Source: JBCBTJ01 sp039818665
Lineage (GTDB): Bacteria; Pseudomonadota; Alphaproteobacteria; Caulobacterales; Hyphomonadaceae
Assembly: GCA_039818665.1 (NCBI GenBank)
Contig: JBCBTJ010000004.1
Coordinates: 23,886-87,885, forward strand
Length of the DNA: 64,000 bases
Direction: 5' to 3'
The translations under genes were made by a program, and so were the position numbers. The notes beneath the pieces are model-generated. The model had not been told where the DNA came from. It saw nothing but the letters and a program-made list of their open reading frames with translations, and did not search any database. Shown piece by piece: positions 50,567 to 59,734 of the stretch (position 1 is its first letter; each line of letters opens with the position of its first letter).

Positions 50567-51081
50567 CTGACGCCGTCCTCGAAGGAGGCGAGCGCCCATT
50601 CTGCGAATTGGTGAAGGTCGCCGCCGGAGAACAGAAACCCGCCGACGCCGGCCGCATGGGCGGCCTGAATGTCGGTCTGCTTGTCGCCGATCAGAAAGCT
50701 CGCTTCGCGTTTCACGGGAAAGTCGGCCATCGCACGCAGCAGCATGCCGGGCTTCGGCTTTCGGTCGAAACTGTCCTTGCGATAGCGCGCCACCGTACCC
50801 TCGGCATGGTCAGGCGCGTAGTAGATCCGGTCGATCTCCGCGCCGTCCGCGGCGAGCTCGCCGAGCATCCAGTCATGCAGCGTGTGCATCTCGTCCTCTG
50901 TATAGAGGCCACGCGCGATGCCGGATTGATTGGTGACCACGAACACGAACCATCCTCGCGCTTTGAAGCTTCGCACGCACGCGGCCGCGCCGGGCGTCCA
51001 CTCAAAGTCCTCAATGCGAGAAACATACCCCTTGTCGACGTTCAGCACGCCGTCGCGGTCGAGGAAGAGCGCTGGAGCCAT
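50563..51081 (-). CDS. HAD-IIIA phosphatase, GmhB-like without zinc loop
   Basis: The 172-residue product has the HAD motifs FLDRDGVLN (motif I, nucleophilic Asp), VVTNQSGIARG (motif II), DRKPKPGML (motif III Lys) and FLIGDKQTDIQAA (motif IV). It resembles heptose-1,7-bisphosphate phosphatase and histidinol-phosphatase, but the zinc-binding C-P-H...C-x-C loop of GmhB is absent (YYAPDHAEGTVARYRKDS instead), so the substrate may differ. Start at MAPALFLDRDGV. It precedes the racemase gene with a 4-bp overlap. Confidence 0.85.
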   Translation of the reverse strand: MAPALFLDRDGVLNVDKGYVSRIEDFEWTPGAAACVRSFKARGWFVFVVTNQSGIARGLYTEDEMHTLHDWMLGELAADGAEIDRIYYAPDHAEGTVARYRKDSFDRKPKPGMLLRAMADFPVKREASFLIGDKQTDIQAAHAAGVGGFLFSGGDLHQFAEWALASFEDGVR

Positions 51082-51235
51082 GCGGGCCGGATTAGCGGAC
51101 CTTCCCTGCGAACGCCACTCAAGACGCGCCTTGGGCGTCGTCAAACTATGACTGGACCGGAATAACGAAGCTGATCATTATTTGCGCGCGGGCAAATGAA
51201 ACGCGTGGCCCGTTAAATGTGGGAGGGCGCAAGTC

Positions 51236-51508
51236 ATGGACATTATTCAACTTCTTTTAAGCGGCGGCGGCGGAGCGGTGCTCGGGCCGATCGTGGCCAG
51301 GCTGCTCGGCGGCCAAGGGTTCGGCACGCTCGGCAACGTCATTGCGGGCATCCTGGGCGGCGTCGGCGCAGGCTATGGGGCGGATGCGGCCGGGCTCAGC
51401 GGTCTGCTCGGAAACTCCGAGCTCATGGGCATGATCCAGACGGTGCTGGAAGGCGGCGTGGGCGGCGGGGTGGTCGGCGCGCTGGCCGGCATACTCAAGC
51501 GCAACTAG
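51236..51508 (+). CDS. Small glycine-rich membrane protein
   Basis: The 90-residue product, MDIIQLLLSGGGGAVLGPIVARLL and GGVGAGYGADAAG, is almost all glycine, alanine and leucine, with a length and a pattern seen in a family of small membrane proteins of unknown role common in alphaproteobacteria. Start ATG at 51236. It converges with the MFS transporter gene. Confidence 0.6.
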   Translation: MDIIQLLLSGGGGAVLGPIVARLLGGQGFGTLGNVIAGILGGVGAGYGADAAGLSGLLGNSELMGMIQTVLEGGVGGGVVGALAGILKRN

Positions 51509-51515
51509 CCTATCG

Positions 51516-52805
51516 TCAGGACGCGGCGGTTTCGGTCGAAGCCGCCGTGTCGCCGCGCGCGAGTGCGATCTCGGCTTTGTTCGCCCGCAGGCCGGCGAAC
51601 AGCGGGATCATGGCGGCCAGCGTCAACAGAGCCGCCAGCAGGAACGCCGCGCCGGGGAAATAGACGGGCGCGGACTCCGTCGAAAACGCGTGCAGCGTCT
51701 GCGTGAGCAGGACCGGCGAGATGATCATGGCGAGCGCGTTGAGGCTGGCGTTCGCGCCCTGAAGCTCGCCCTGAGAGTCGGCCGGGGTGAGATTGGTCAT
51801 GATCGTCGTCATCGCCGGGCCGGTCAGTCCGCCGAAGGCGCCGAGCGGGATGATCGCAAACACCATCCATGGCGCGAAGGCGAAGGCGTAGGCCGTCAGG
51901 GCGGCGACGTTGACGATGAAGCTCCACACCGCGACGCGATAGACGCCGAAACGCTTGATGATTGGTCCGATCAGCGCGGCCTGGACCACCGCTGCGCTGA
52001 GGCCGACGACCGCGAGCGAGACGCCGATCTCGGCTTCGCTCCAGTCATAGCGGATGGCGCCATGGAAGTTCCAAGTCGCCGGATAGATGCTGTGGGCGAG
52101 GGCGTAGATGCCGACCGCGGCGAGGAACCAGACGACCTTGGGCAGCTTGGAGAAATGCCGAAACGCGCCGAACGGATTGGCGCGGGCGGGATCGAAGCTC
52201 CGGCGGTTCTCCGGTTTCAGAGACTCCGGCAGCACGAACCAACCATAGAGGAAATTCGCGGCGGCCAAGGCTGCGGCGGCGAAAAAGGGCGCGCGCGTGT
52301 CGATCTCGCCGAGCAAGCCGCCGATCGCCGGGCCGAGGATGAAGCCCAGCCCGAACGCCGCGCCGAGCGTGCCGAAGGCGCGCCCGCGCTCTGCCGGTTC
52401 GGTGACGTCGGCGATGTAGGCGTTGGCGGTTGAGAACGTCGCAGCGCAAACGCCGGCGAGGGCCCGGCCGATAAAGAGCACCGCCAGCGATGTGGCGAAG
52501 CCCATGATCACATAGTCGATGGCGAGCGCGGCGAGGGAGGCGAGCAAGATCGGACGCCGCCCGAACCGGTCCGACAGGCTGCCGAGCGTAGGCCCAGCCG
52601 CGAAGCTCATCAGCGCGTAGGTCGCCGTCAGCGCGCCGCCCCACACGATCGCGTCTTCGACGCTGGTCTCGGTGATCTCCGACAGCAGCGAAGGCAGCAC
52701 CGGCATGATGATGCTGAATCCCATCATGTCGATGAAGACCGTGACGACGACGAAGAAGAAGGCGTTCTTCCCGTGAGCGCGCGCAGGAGCCTCGGCGTCG
52801 GTCAT
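51516..52805 (-). CDS. MFS transporter, TetA-like drug:H+ antiporter
   Basis: The 429-residue product has 12 predicted membrane helices and the MFS motif A GPTLGSLSDRFGRRPILLASL between helices 2 and 3. FIDMMGFSIIMPVLPSLL and GRALAGVCAATFSTANAYIADVT are strongly TetA-like. It probably exports a small lipophilic compound; tetracycline resistance cannot be assumed. It lies about 30 bp downstream of the EamA transporter gene on the same strand. Confidence 0.9.
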   Translation of the reverse strand: MTDAEAPARAHGKNAFFFVVVTVFIDMMGFSIIMPVLPSLLSEITETSVEDAIVWGGALTATYALMSFAAGPTLGSLSDRFGRRPILLASLAALAIDYVIMGFATSLAVLFIGRALAGVCAATFSTANAYIADVTEPAERGRAFGTLGAAFGLGFILGPAIGGLLGEIDTRAPFFAAAALAAANFLYGWFVLPESLKPENRRSFDPARANPFGAFRHFSKLPKVVWFLAAVGIYALAHSIYPATWNFHGAIRYDWSEAEIGVSLAVVGLSAAVVQAALIGPIIKRFGVYRVAVWSFIVNVAALTAYAFAFAPWMVFAIIPLGAFGGLTGPAMTTIMTNLTPADSQGELQGANASLNALAMIISPVLLTQTLHAFSTESAPVYFPGAAFLLAALLTLAAMIPLFAGLRANKAEIALARGDTAASTETAAS

Positions 52806-52836
52806 CCCTCAGCCATGGGCCCGAACGGGTTGAGCG

Positions 52837-53691
52837 TCAATCGCGTCCTGGGGACCGGGTAAGGGTGGCGAGCCCGACGCCGCCGAGAATGGCGAGGCTG
52901 GCGAGTACGAAGCGCAGTGTGAGCGGTTCCGCGAGCAGGGCGACGCCGCCCGCTGCCGCGATGGCGGGCACGGTTAGCTGGGCGAGCCCGGCGCGGGTGG
53001 CGGTGAGCCCTTTCAGCGCCGTATACCAGATCGCATAGCCGAGCCCCGACGTGACCGCGCCGGAGAGCACGGCGAGGCCGCCGCCGGCCGCCGAGGGCGC
53101 CGCTTCAGGCGCGGCCAGGAACATGAGGGGTGAAAGCCCGGCCGCGATCAGGCTCGCGCGCAGGAAATTGCCGGAGGTCGCCGCCGTCGGGTCGCCGCCG
53201 CCGCGTCCCTTCAGGGAATAGACCCCCCAAGCGACGCCCGCCGCCGCCATGGCCGCCGCGGCGAGCGGGTGCGGGGCCGAGACGCCGGGCGAGACCAGCC
53301 AAACGAGCGCCGCCATGGCGACCAGCGCACCGGCCCATTGCAGTCCGCTCAGCCGCTCGCCCTGTGCGACGCCCCAGCCGAGCATGGTGATCTGCACGCA
53401 GGCGAAGAGGATCAGCGCCCCAGTTCCGGCCTCCAGCGCCAAATAGGCGTAGGAGAAGAAGCCCGCATAGGCGAGCAGCGCGGCGGCCGCGCCCCATCCC
53501 CCCGCCGCCCAGCTCCGCGCCGGTCCGGCGATCAGTGCGAGCGTCGCCGCCCCCGCGACGATCCGGATCAGCGTATAGCCCCAGGGACCGGCTGTTTCTT
53601 CGGCGAGCGCGAGACGCGCAATGACGGAGTTCGCCGCGAAAGCGGTCATGGCGAGCGCGGTGATCAGGATGAGGCGGAACGCAGCGGGCAT
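52837..53691 (-). CDS. EamA/DMT family transporter
   Basis: The 284-residue product has ten predicted membrane helices in two EamA repeats (MTAFAANSVIARLALAEETAGP starts the first; GLGYAIWYTALKGLTATRAGLAQLTVPAIAAAGG lies in the second). The family exports amino acids and other metabolites. The start at 53691 has GGGGG just upstream; an upstream GTG at 53730 is less likely. It stands between the VWA gene and the MFS gene and is divergent from neither. Confidence 0.88.
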   Translation of the reverse strand: MPAAFRLILITALAMTAFAANSVIARLALAEETAGPWGYTLIRIVAGAATLALIAGPARSWAAGGWGAAAALLAYAGFFSYAYLALEAGTGALILFACVQITMLGWGVAQGERLSGLQWAGALVAMAALVWLVSPGVSAPHPLAAAAMAAAGVAWGVYSLKGRGGGDPTAATSGNFLRASLIAAGLSPLMFLAAPEAAPSAAGGGLAVLSGAVTSGLGYAIWYTALKGLTATRAGLAQLTVPAIAAAGGVALLAEPLTLRFVLASLAILGGVGLATLTRSPGRD

Positions 53692-53782
53692 GGCCCCCTT
53701 TGCGTCGCCTGAAGCGCGCGGGCCAGACACGCCGTGTCAGCTTGTCGTGAAGGTCAGGCGGCCTTCGGTCGGCCGAAACGAC

Positions 53783-54964
53783 CTACCGCCCAAGCTCGCG
53801 CATGGCGCCTTCGAGGCCTTCGAGGGTGAGCTCGAACATGCGTTGGGGGCCGATGAGTTCGCGGATCAGTTGGATCGAGCCGGTATATTCCCAGGCGCCG
53901 GATTTCACCGGGTTCAGCCAGACGAGGTCCGGATAGATCTCTACGAAGCGCTGGAGCCAAAGCCCGCCCGGCTCCTCGTTCCAATGCTCCACCGAGCCGC
54001 CGGAATAGGTGATCTCATAGGGGCTCATCGTCGCGTCGCCGACAAAGATCACTTTATAGTCGCTGGGGTATTTCCGCAGCACGTCCCAGGTCGACATCTG
54101 GTCGGTGCGCCGGCGGCGATTGTCCTTCCAGAGGCCCTCATAGGGGCAATTGTGGAAGTAGAAATATTCGAGATTCTTGATCTCCGACCGCGCCGCTGAG
54201 AACAGCTCCTCGCAGACCCGGATGTGTGGGTCCATCGAGCCGCCGATGTCGAGCAGCAAGAGGACGCTGATCGCATTGCGCCGCTCCGGCCGCATGGAGA
54301 GGTCGAGGTAACCCTGCTTGGCGGTGTTCTTGACCGTTTGATCAAGATCGAGCTCGTCCGGCGCGCCGTCGCGGGCCCATTTGCGCAAGCGCCGCAGCGC
54401 CACTTTGATGTTCCGTGTGCCGATCTCGACCGAGTCGTCGAGGTTTTTGAACTCGCGCTTGTCCCAGACCTTCACCGCGCGGCGGTGGCGGCTCTTATCC
54501 TGGCCGATGCGCACGCCTTCGGGATTGTAGCCATTGGCGCCGAACGGAGACGTGCCGCCCGTGCCGATCATCTTGTTGCCGCCCTCATGGCGCTTCTTCT
54601 GCTCTTCGAGGCGCTCTTTCAGCGTCTCCATCAGCTTTTCCCAGCCGCCGAGCGATTCGATCTCTTTCATCTCTTCGGGCGTCAGAAACTTCTCCGACAT
54701 TTTGCGAAGCCATTCCTCGGGCAGGTCCGTCACCTCGATCGCCTCGCCGACGCCCTCCAGCCCCTTGAAGACTTGGCCGAACACTTTGTCGAACTTGTCG
54801 AGGTTCCGCTCATCCTTCACCAGGGCCGTGCGCGAGAGGAAGTAGAAATCCTCCACGTCCATATCGATGACGTCCTTGTCCATCGCCTCCATCAGGGCGA
54901 GGTACTCTTTCAGGGTCACTGGAATCTTGGCCGAGCGCAGCTCATTGAAAAAATTGAGGAACAT
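53783..54964 (-). CDS. VWA domain protein, CoxE-like
   Basis: The 393-residue product has a helical N-terminal region (about 1-180) and a C-terminal VWA domain with the MIDAS-like motif LLLDIGGSMDPH (D-x-G-x-S). Typical partners are MoxR AAA+ ATPases (CoxD type) that help assemble metal cofactors. One such ATPase gene lies 9 kb away, at 63617. The start MFLNFFNELRSAKIPVTLKEYL matches the family. A GTP or ATP use is not visible in this protein itself. Confidence 0.9.
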   Translation of the reverse strand: MFLNFFNELRSAKIPVTLKEYLALMEAMDKDVIDMDVEDFYFLSRTALVKDERNLDKFDKVFGQVFKGLEGVGEAIEVTDLPEEWLRKMSEKFLTPEEMKEIESLGGWEKLMETLKERLEEQKKRHEGGNKMIGTGGTSPFGANGYNPEGVRIGQDKSRHRRAVKVWDKREFKNLDDSVEIGTRNIKVALRRLRKWARDGAPDELDLDQTVKNTAKQGYLDLSMRPERRNAISVLLLLDIGGSMDPHIRVCEELFSAARSEIKNLEYFYFHNCPYEGLWKDNRRRRTDQMSTWDVLRKYPSDYKVIFVGDATMSPYEITYSGGSVEHWNEEPGGLWLQRFVEIYPDLVWLNPVKSGAWEYTGSIQLIRELIGPQRMFELTLEGLEGAMRELGR

Positions 54965-55348
54965 GAGGCGGATCCTTCTGGGCGATCCAGCATAACGCGC
55001 CCCGCGCCGATCCCCAAGATGACGTTACGGGAGGGCGGGGCGATCGGACCGCCCGGCTCGGCGGGCGCCGAATACGGGTCGACGTTCCGCGCGCGCTGGG
55101 GTTCGCGTTTTGGTGGCCGCGGGGGCCGCGGGGGCATGCGGTGTTCGACATCGAATTGCGAATTGAAAGTACCCATCTTTCCTGGTTAACCGACTCAACC
55201 AAAGATCATCAGACTATGTGTCGAGATGCAAATATATGACAAAAAAATAAAAGTAGACTCGACCAGTAGCCTATGTATATCACGAGCGTGGTTGGGGGGT
55301 GCCGTTGGCGGGCACTTAATAATGCAAATCAATTGATGGCTTGTGGGC

Positions 55349-55366
55349 CGAACAAATAGCTGTTCG
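55349..55366. promoter_or_regulatory. Inverted repeat CGAACA-N6-TGTTCG
   Basis: CGAACA and TGTTCG form 6-bp perfect arms around AATAGC, inside the AT-rich region 103 bp before the haloperoxidase gene. The spacing fits a dimeric repressor or activator. Confidence 0.4.
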
Positions 55367-55397
55367 CGCGGTCAATACATAAAAAAAGGCGTTTGTG

Positions 55398-55416
55398 GCG
55401 AAGTGTAGTACTTCGC
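55398..55416. promoter_or_regulatory. Inverted repeat GCGAAGT-GTAGT-ACTTCGC
   Basis: Perfect 7-bp arms around a 5-base centre, 53 bp before the haloperoxidase start. It could be an operator or a 5'-UTR hairpin. Confidence 0.45.
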
Positions 55417-55468
55417 GCCGAATAGTTTTGCGTGAAGTGCAAATTGAAACGCAAAGAGGGACAATCAA

Positions 55469-57079
55469 ATGAAACAATCTATTCGAATGGCGACAGCGGC
55501 GGCGGCAGTCCTGGCTGCGTCAGCTTTGACGGGACTTGGCGTTCACGCCGATATGCCCGGGAAAACCGAAGAAGAGCGCGTTCAAGGCGAAGGTTATATC
55601 GGCCAGCTCAGCAAGAAACTGATCGCTCAAGGCGCGCATCAGCGCTTCGCACAGGGGCCGAAGCGGAGGATCGCGGACCGCCGGGACCGCGTGTTTTTCT
55701 GGCACGAGGTGGCGCTCGACTCGGTTGCGATCGACCACACGCCCGATCTCGACACCGGAACGCCGCCGCTCGAAAACGGCGGCCCGACGCGCACTAGCCG
55801 CGCGCTGGCCATGACGCAGATCGCCGTCTTCGATGCATTGAACGCCTTCACGCCGGCCTTCGAGCCGTACAACGAGATTCGGCGGGCGCGGGGCAACAGC
55901 GCGTCTCGCGACGCGGCCATCGCGCAAGCGGCGCATGACGTACTTGCGGCGCTGTATCCGGGGCAGACCGAGCGGCTCAACGAGCTCCTCGAAGACGACC
56001 TCGACTCAATCCGGGAAAACCGCAACCGCATCCGCCGGGGACGAAATGTCGGCCGGGCTGCGGCCGAGGCGATCCTTGACGAGCGTGTCGGCGACGGTTC
56101 GGAGATTCCAGAGCCGAGCTTCGGCGATGGCGGCGCGGTCGCCGATGGTGCGACCACGGCGTTCGGCACGCCGGTCAATGGCGGCACGACGTTGATCGGG
56201 GAATGGACGGCGGACCCCAACACCCCGGAGTTCGCGGGCGAGTTCAACCTGTCCCTCGGCGCCTTCTGGGGCGCGGTCGAGCCTTTCTTCCTCGAAAGCG
56301 GCGACCAGTTCCGGACGCCGGTTCCGCCGGCCGTTTCGAGCTTGGAATATGCCGACGACTATATCGAGGTCGCTGAGATCGGCGGCGCGCCGAGCAATGT
56401 GACTATCGTGTCGACCGGCACCGAAGCCACGCGGTTCATCGGCAATTATTGGGGCTATGACGGGGTGCCGCTGATTGGCGTCCCGCCGCGTGTCTATAAT
56501 CAGATCGCGGCCCAGATCATCGACGACGAGGGGCCAAGAGCGCCTTTGAAAGTCGCCCGTTTGCTTGCTCAGGTGAATGTCGGCCTGGCGGACACGGCGA
56601 TCGCGGCTTGGGACAGCAAGTATTTCTACAATTACTGGCGTCCGGTGGTCGGCATTCGCACCGACGACGGCAACCCGAACACGGTCACTGCGCCGGAGTG
56701 GGATCCGGTCGGCACTTCTGTGGTCAACACGGAAGTGTTCATCCGTCCGACCCCGCCTTTCCCGGCCTATCCGTCGGGCCATGCGGCGTTCGGCGCGTCC
56801 ATGTTCGAGATCTTGCGTGAGAACTTCGGCGACAGCACGCCGTTCACCTTCATTTCGGACGAGTACAATGGCGAAGGGATCGATCCTTTCGATCCGGACA
56901 CGCCGCGCCCGCTCGTACCAGTGCGTTTCTCGAACTTCACCGAAGCGCAAGTAGAGAACGGCGACAGCCGGATCTTCAACGGCGTCCATTGGCAGTTCGA
57001 CAACACGGAAGGCCAGGCCCAGGGCGTGCGCGTCTCGCGGTTCTTGCTCGACGAGTTCGACGCGTTCCAGCCGAAATAG
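55469..57079 (+). CDS. Vanadium-dependent haloperoxidase / PAP2-type acid phosphatase
   Basis: The 536-residue secreted protein (signal MATAAAAVLAASALTGLGVHA) carries the three vanadate/phosphate-binding blocks of the VCPO/PAP2 superfamily: K384-x6-R391-P in SKYFYNYWRP, the PSGH at 435-438 (His438), and SRxxxGxHxxxD with Arg501 and His507 (SRIFNGVHWQFD). Its length and the insertion between blocks match vanadium chloro/bromoperoxidases rather than simple PAP2 lipid phosphatases, but the reaction (halide oxidation or phosphate release) cannot be told from sequence. The gene is preceded by the AT-rich control region and ends in a strong terminator at 57108-57140, so it is monocistronic. Confidence 0.88.
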   Translation: MKQSIRMATAAAAVLAASALTGLGVHADMPGKTEEERVQGEGYIGQLSKKLIAQGAHQRFAQGPKRRIADRRDRVFFWHEVALDSVAIDHTPDLDTGTPPLENGGPTRTSRALAMTQIAVFDALNAFTPAFEPYNEIRRARGNSASRDAAIAQAAHDVLAALYPGQTERLNELLEDDLDSIRENRNRIRRGRNVGRAAAEAILDERVGDGSEIPEPSFGDGGAVADGATTAFGTPVNGGTTLIGEWTADPNTPEFAGEFNLSLGAFWGAVEPFFLESGDQFRTPVPPAVSSLEYADDYIEVAEIGGAPSNVTIVSTGTEATRFIGNYWGYDGVPLIGVPPRVYNQIAAQIIDDEGPRAPLKVARLLAQVNVGLADTAIAAWDSKYFYNYWRPVVGIRTDDGNPNTVTAPEWDPVGTSVVNTEVFIRPTPPFPAYPSGHAAFGASMFEILRENFGDSTPFTFISDEYNGEGIDPFDPDTPRPLVPVRFSNFTEAQVENGDSRIFNGVHWQFDNTEGQAQGVRVSRFLLDEFDAFQPK

Positions 57080-57107
57080 GCGCTGATGAGAGACTGATCC
57101 CGACAAA

Positions 57108-57140
57108 CGGCTGCAGCATCGCGCTGCAGCCGTTATTCCT
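57108..57140 (+). terminator. Intrinsic terminator of the haloperoxidase gene
   Basis: The perfect stem CGGCTGCAGC/GCTGCAGCCG with an ATCGC loop (57108-57132) is followed by TTATTCCTT. It lies 29 bp after the haloperoxidase stop. Confidence 0.85.
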
Positions 57141-57208
57141 TATCCTCCGCCTCGCGGTTCGGCGCATTGGCCGAGCGCCGCGTTGGCGCTCTTCGAAAGG
57201 ACCACGCC

Positions 57209-57739
57209 ATGCCGCGTCCACTGTCCCCATTTCTGAAATCGCTTCTGGCGTCCGGATGCGTCGCGCTTCTCGCCGGCTGCAATGCGGCTGAAAGCGCCGC
57301 CCCGCCGACGGACGCCGCGGCGGTCGATCCCGCGCCCGTCATTGAGACGACCGCAGACACCCGCGGCGCCGCGCTCAACGGTCTGACCGAAGCGCAGCCT
57401 TCCGATTTCAGCCCCGCCTTTGAGCGCGACACCGTGATCAAGCTCAACAGCATTGTTCAGCGCTCGCTCGATACGATCGACGCCTATGACGAGCTTCGCC
57501 GCGCGGCCCGTGCGAGCGACGAAGGCGGCGCGGATGAGAGCGGATCGATCGAGCCCGCGCAATTGGCGGCGCTGCATGCGCAGGCGGAAGAAGCTCTCGG
57601 CGAGTTGAACGCCGAAGCTGAACGGCTCCGCGCCAGCGACGAGGTGTTCAACGCGGCGATCTTGGCGGGCATGATCGAGTTCTCGTCCGACGTGGAGGCT
57701 GAGATCGCTTCGGCCCTGGCTGCGGCGCCGAGCCAGTAG
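57209..57739 (+). CDS. Small lipoprotein of unknown function
   Basis: The 176-residue product has a lipoprotein signal (VALLAGCNAAES) and a helical mature region (about 60-170: VIKLNSIVQRSLDTIDAYDELRRAARASDE and ALHAQAEEALGELNAEAERL). No known domain is recognised. The start at 57209 with GAAAGGA upstream is preferred to an in-frame one at 57167. Converges on the antiporter gene. Confidence 0.6.
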   Translation: MPRPLSPFLKSLLASGCVALLAGCNAAESAAPPTDAAAVDPAPVIETTADTRGAALNGLTEAQPSDFSPAFERDTVIKLNSIVQRSLDTIDAYDELRRAARASDEGGADESGSIEPAQLAALHAQAEEALGELNAEAERLRASDEVFNAAILAGMIEFSSDVEAEIASALAAAPSQ

Positions 57740-57780
57740 GGCCTTAGAAACGTCTGATCAGCGCCTGTCCTCATCGCACA

Positions 57781-59646
57781 TCAGACTTTCTCCTCCGCAT
57801 CTTCCAAAATCTCCGCGATCCTTGCGCGCAGGGCGTCTTCCCAGGGGCCCATCATTTGGCGGACTTTTTCGATATAGGCCTCGTTCTCCCAGGCCGGGAC
57901 GTCGATTTCGTAGACGTCGGCGGCTTCGATCATGGAGCGCTGGTCGGCCTCGTGGAACGCCTCGGTCATGCGGTCGGCCGTGGGACGCGAGACGCCGAGG
58001 GCTTCGAAGGCCGAGCGGCCCATGCGCAGCGAGCTATCATAGGTTTCGCGGATGATGTCTCGGCAACCGCGGGCCCAGAGCTCATAGGTGTGGTCGCGGT
58101 CGACCGCACGGGCGATGACGTGGACTTGGGGATGCTCACGGATCACATAATCGACCAGCGCGCTGATCTGCTGTTTGTCGTCGATGGCGACGACCAGGAG
58201 TTTGGCGTTGGCGAGCCCCGCCGAATGTAGGAGATCCGGCCGCGTGGCGTCGCCGAAATAGGCGTGGATGCCGAAGGCGCGGAGAATGTCGAGCTGGCGG
58301 GAGGAATAGTCGATGACGGTCGCCTGGTGGCCGGCGGCTTTCAGCATGCGCTCGACAATGCCGCCCACCCGGCCGCGCCCGGCGATAATGATGCCGCCGC
58401 CCGCGTCGATCTCGTCGGCCTCGCGCTCCTGGCCCTTGTTGAAGACCGGGGCGATCAGCTTGTCATGGAGGATGAATAAGAGCGGGGTCGCCAACATGGA
58501 CAGGGTGACGACGAGCAGAAGCCGGTCGGCGAGCGGATCGGGCAGCACGCCGTTCGTGGTGGCGAAGGCGAGCAAGACAAAGCCGAACTCGCCGGCCTGG
58601 GCGAGGCCGAGCGCCAGCAGCCAGCCATCGGCGCCGCGGACTTTGAAGATACGCCCGAGCGCGAGGAGAACGAGGGCTTTCACCGCGATAAGCCCGGCGG
58701 CGAGGGCGAGTATGTCGCGCAGATTTTCAGAGAGGAGCTGGAAATTGATCCCAGCCCCGACGGTGATGAAAAACAGGCCGAGCAGCAGGCCCCGAAACGG
58801 ATCGATGTCGGATTCAAGCTCGTGGCGGTACTCGCTATTGGCGAGGACGACGCCCGCGAGGAAGACGCCCAAGGCCGGCGAGAGGCCGACCAGGGTCATC
58901 AGCAAAGCGATGCCGATGACGATGAGCAGCGCGGCGGCGGTGAACAGCTCGCGCAATCTGGCGCTTGATACGAAACGCAGCATGGGCCGGCTGAGAAAGC
59001 CGCCGCCGAGTATAACGGCGGCCACCGCGCCGACGGTGACGAGCGTCGTCTGCCAGGCGTTGAGACCGGCGACGAGGCTCATCTCCGCGCCATTCCCGTG
59101 CTCGTCTGCGCCATGGGCCGCCGCGAGAATGTCCGGCGAGGCGAGCAGCGGCATGAGCGCCAGCATTGGAATGACGGCGATGTCTTGGAACAGGAGGACG
59201 GAGAAGCTCGCCTCGCCTCCGTCGCTCTTCATCAGGCCGTTTTCGTTCAGGGTCTGCAGGACGATGGCCGTAGACGACAGGGCGAGGATCATGCCCACGG
59301 CGAGCGAGACCGTCCACGGCTGTCCGAAGAGCTGCGCGGCCGCGGCGATCAGCGCGGCGGTGATCAGCACTTGTCCGCCGCCGAGGCCGAGCAGCTGGGA
59401 GCGCATCTCCCAGAGACGTTTGGGCTCAAGCTCCAGGCCAACCAGGAATAGCATCATCACCACCCCGAATTCGGCGAAGTGCTGCACGGCGACGACGTCG
59501 ACGTCGAGAAAGGCGAGAAGCGGGCTGATCAGGATGCCGGCGATCAAATAGCCGAGCACGGAGCCGAGGCCGAGCCGCGTCGCGATCGGCACGGACACCA
59601 CGCCGGCCGCCAGTATGATGAAGGAGAGAAGCAGAAAGTCCGACAT
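57781..59646 (-). CDS. CPA2-type cation:proton antiporter with RCK domain (Kef-like)
   Basis: The 621-residue product has 12-13 membrane helices (SVLGYLIAGILISPLLAFLDVD and LFLVGLELEPKRLWEM are characteristic), then a C-terminal RCK-N NAD-binding domain with GRGRVGGIVERML and VIDYSSRQLDILRAFG. This matches KefB/KefC-like K+ efflux antiporters, which protect from electrophiles when glutathione conjugates bind. The ancillary KefF/KefG protein gene is not near. The GxGxxG core here is GRGRVG. Confidence 0.9.
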   Translation of the reverse strand: MSDFLLLSFIILAAGVVSVPIATRLGLGSVLGYLIAGILISPLLAFLDVDVVAVQHFAEFGVVMMLFLVGLELEPKRLWEMRSQLLGLGGGQVLITAALIAAAAQLFGQPWTVSLAVGMILALSSTAIVLQTLNENGLMKSDGGEASFSVLLFQDIAVIPMLALMPLLASPDILAAAHGADEHGNGAEMSLVAGLNAWQTTLVTVGAVAAVILGGGFLSRPMLRFVSSARLRELFTAAALLIVIGIALLMTLVGLSPALGVFLAGVVLANSEYRHELESDIDPFRGLLLGLFFITVGAGINFQLLSENLRDILALAAGLIAVKALVLLALGRIFKVRGADGWLLALGLAQAGEFGFVLLAFATTNGVLPDPLADRLLLVVTLSMLATPLLFILHDKLIAPVFNKGQEREADEIDAGGGIIIAGRGRVGGIVERMLKAAGHQATVIDYSSRQLDILRAFGIHAYFGDATRPDLLHSAGLANAKLLVVAIDDKQQISALVDYVIREHPQVHVIARAVDRDHTYELWARGCRDIIRETYDSSLRMGRSAFEALGVSRPTADRMTEAFHEADQRSMIEAADVYEIDVPAWENEAYIEKVRQMMGPWEDALRARIAEILEDAEEKV

Positions 59647-59734
59647 GAAAGAGGCCCCACGGTGCGCAAGGCCAGAGCTTCACTCGGTTTCGCGCCCTGG
59701 CAAGGGCCCGATCGGGACCATCGCGCCGCTTATG

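Larger units (their letters stand above)
54965..55468. other. AT-rich control region, 504 bp
   Basis: No clear gene is seen. From about 55190 to 55440 the base composition is distinctly AT-rich, unlike the rest of the window. It holds two inverted repeats (55349-55366 and 55398-55416) in the expected promoter region of the haloperoxidase gene at 55469. A minus-strand frame at 54916-55176 (MGTFNSQFDVEHRMPPRPPRP) has a possible SD (AGGAAAG) but overlaps the VWA start and looks spurious. Confidence 0.55.

Noticed and set aside
57752..57786. Hairpin GTCTGAT...ATCAGAC between the lipoprotein and antiporter genes as terminator
   Set aside because: The 21-base loop is large, the arm enters the antiporter coding region and no U-run is present.
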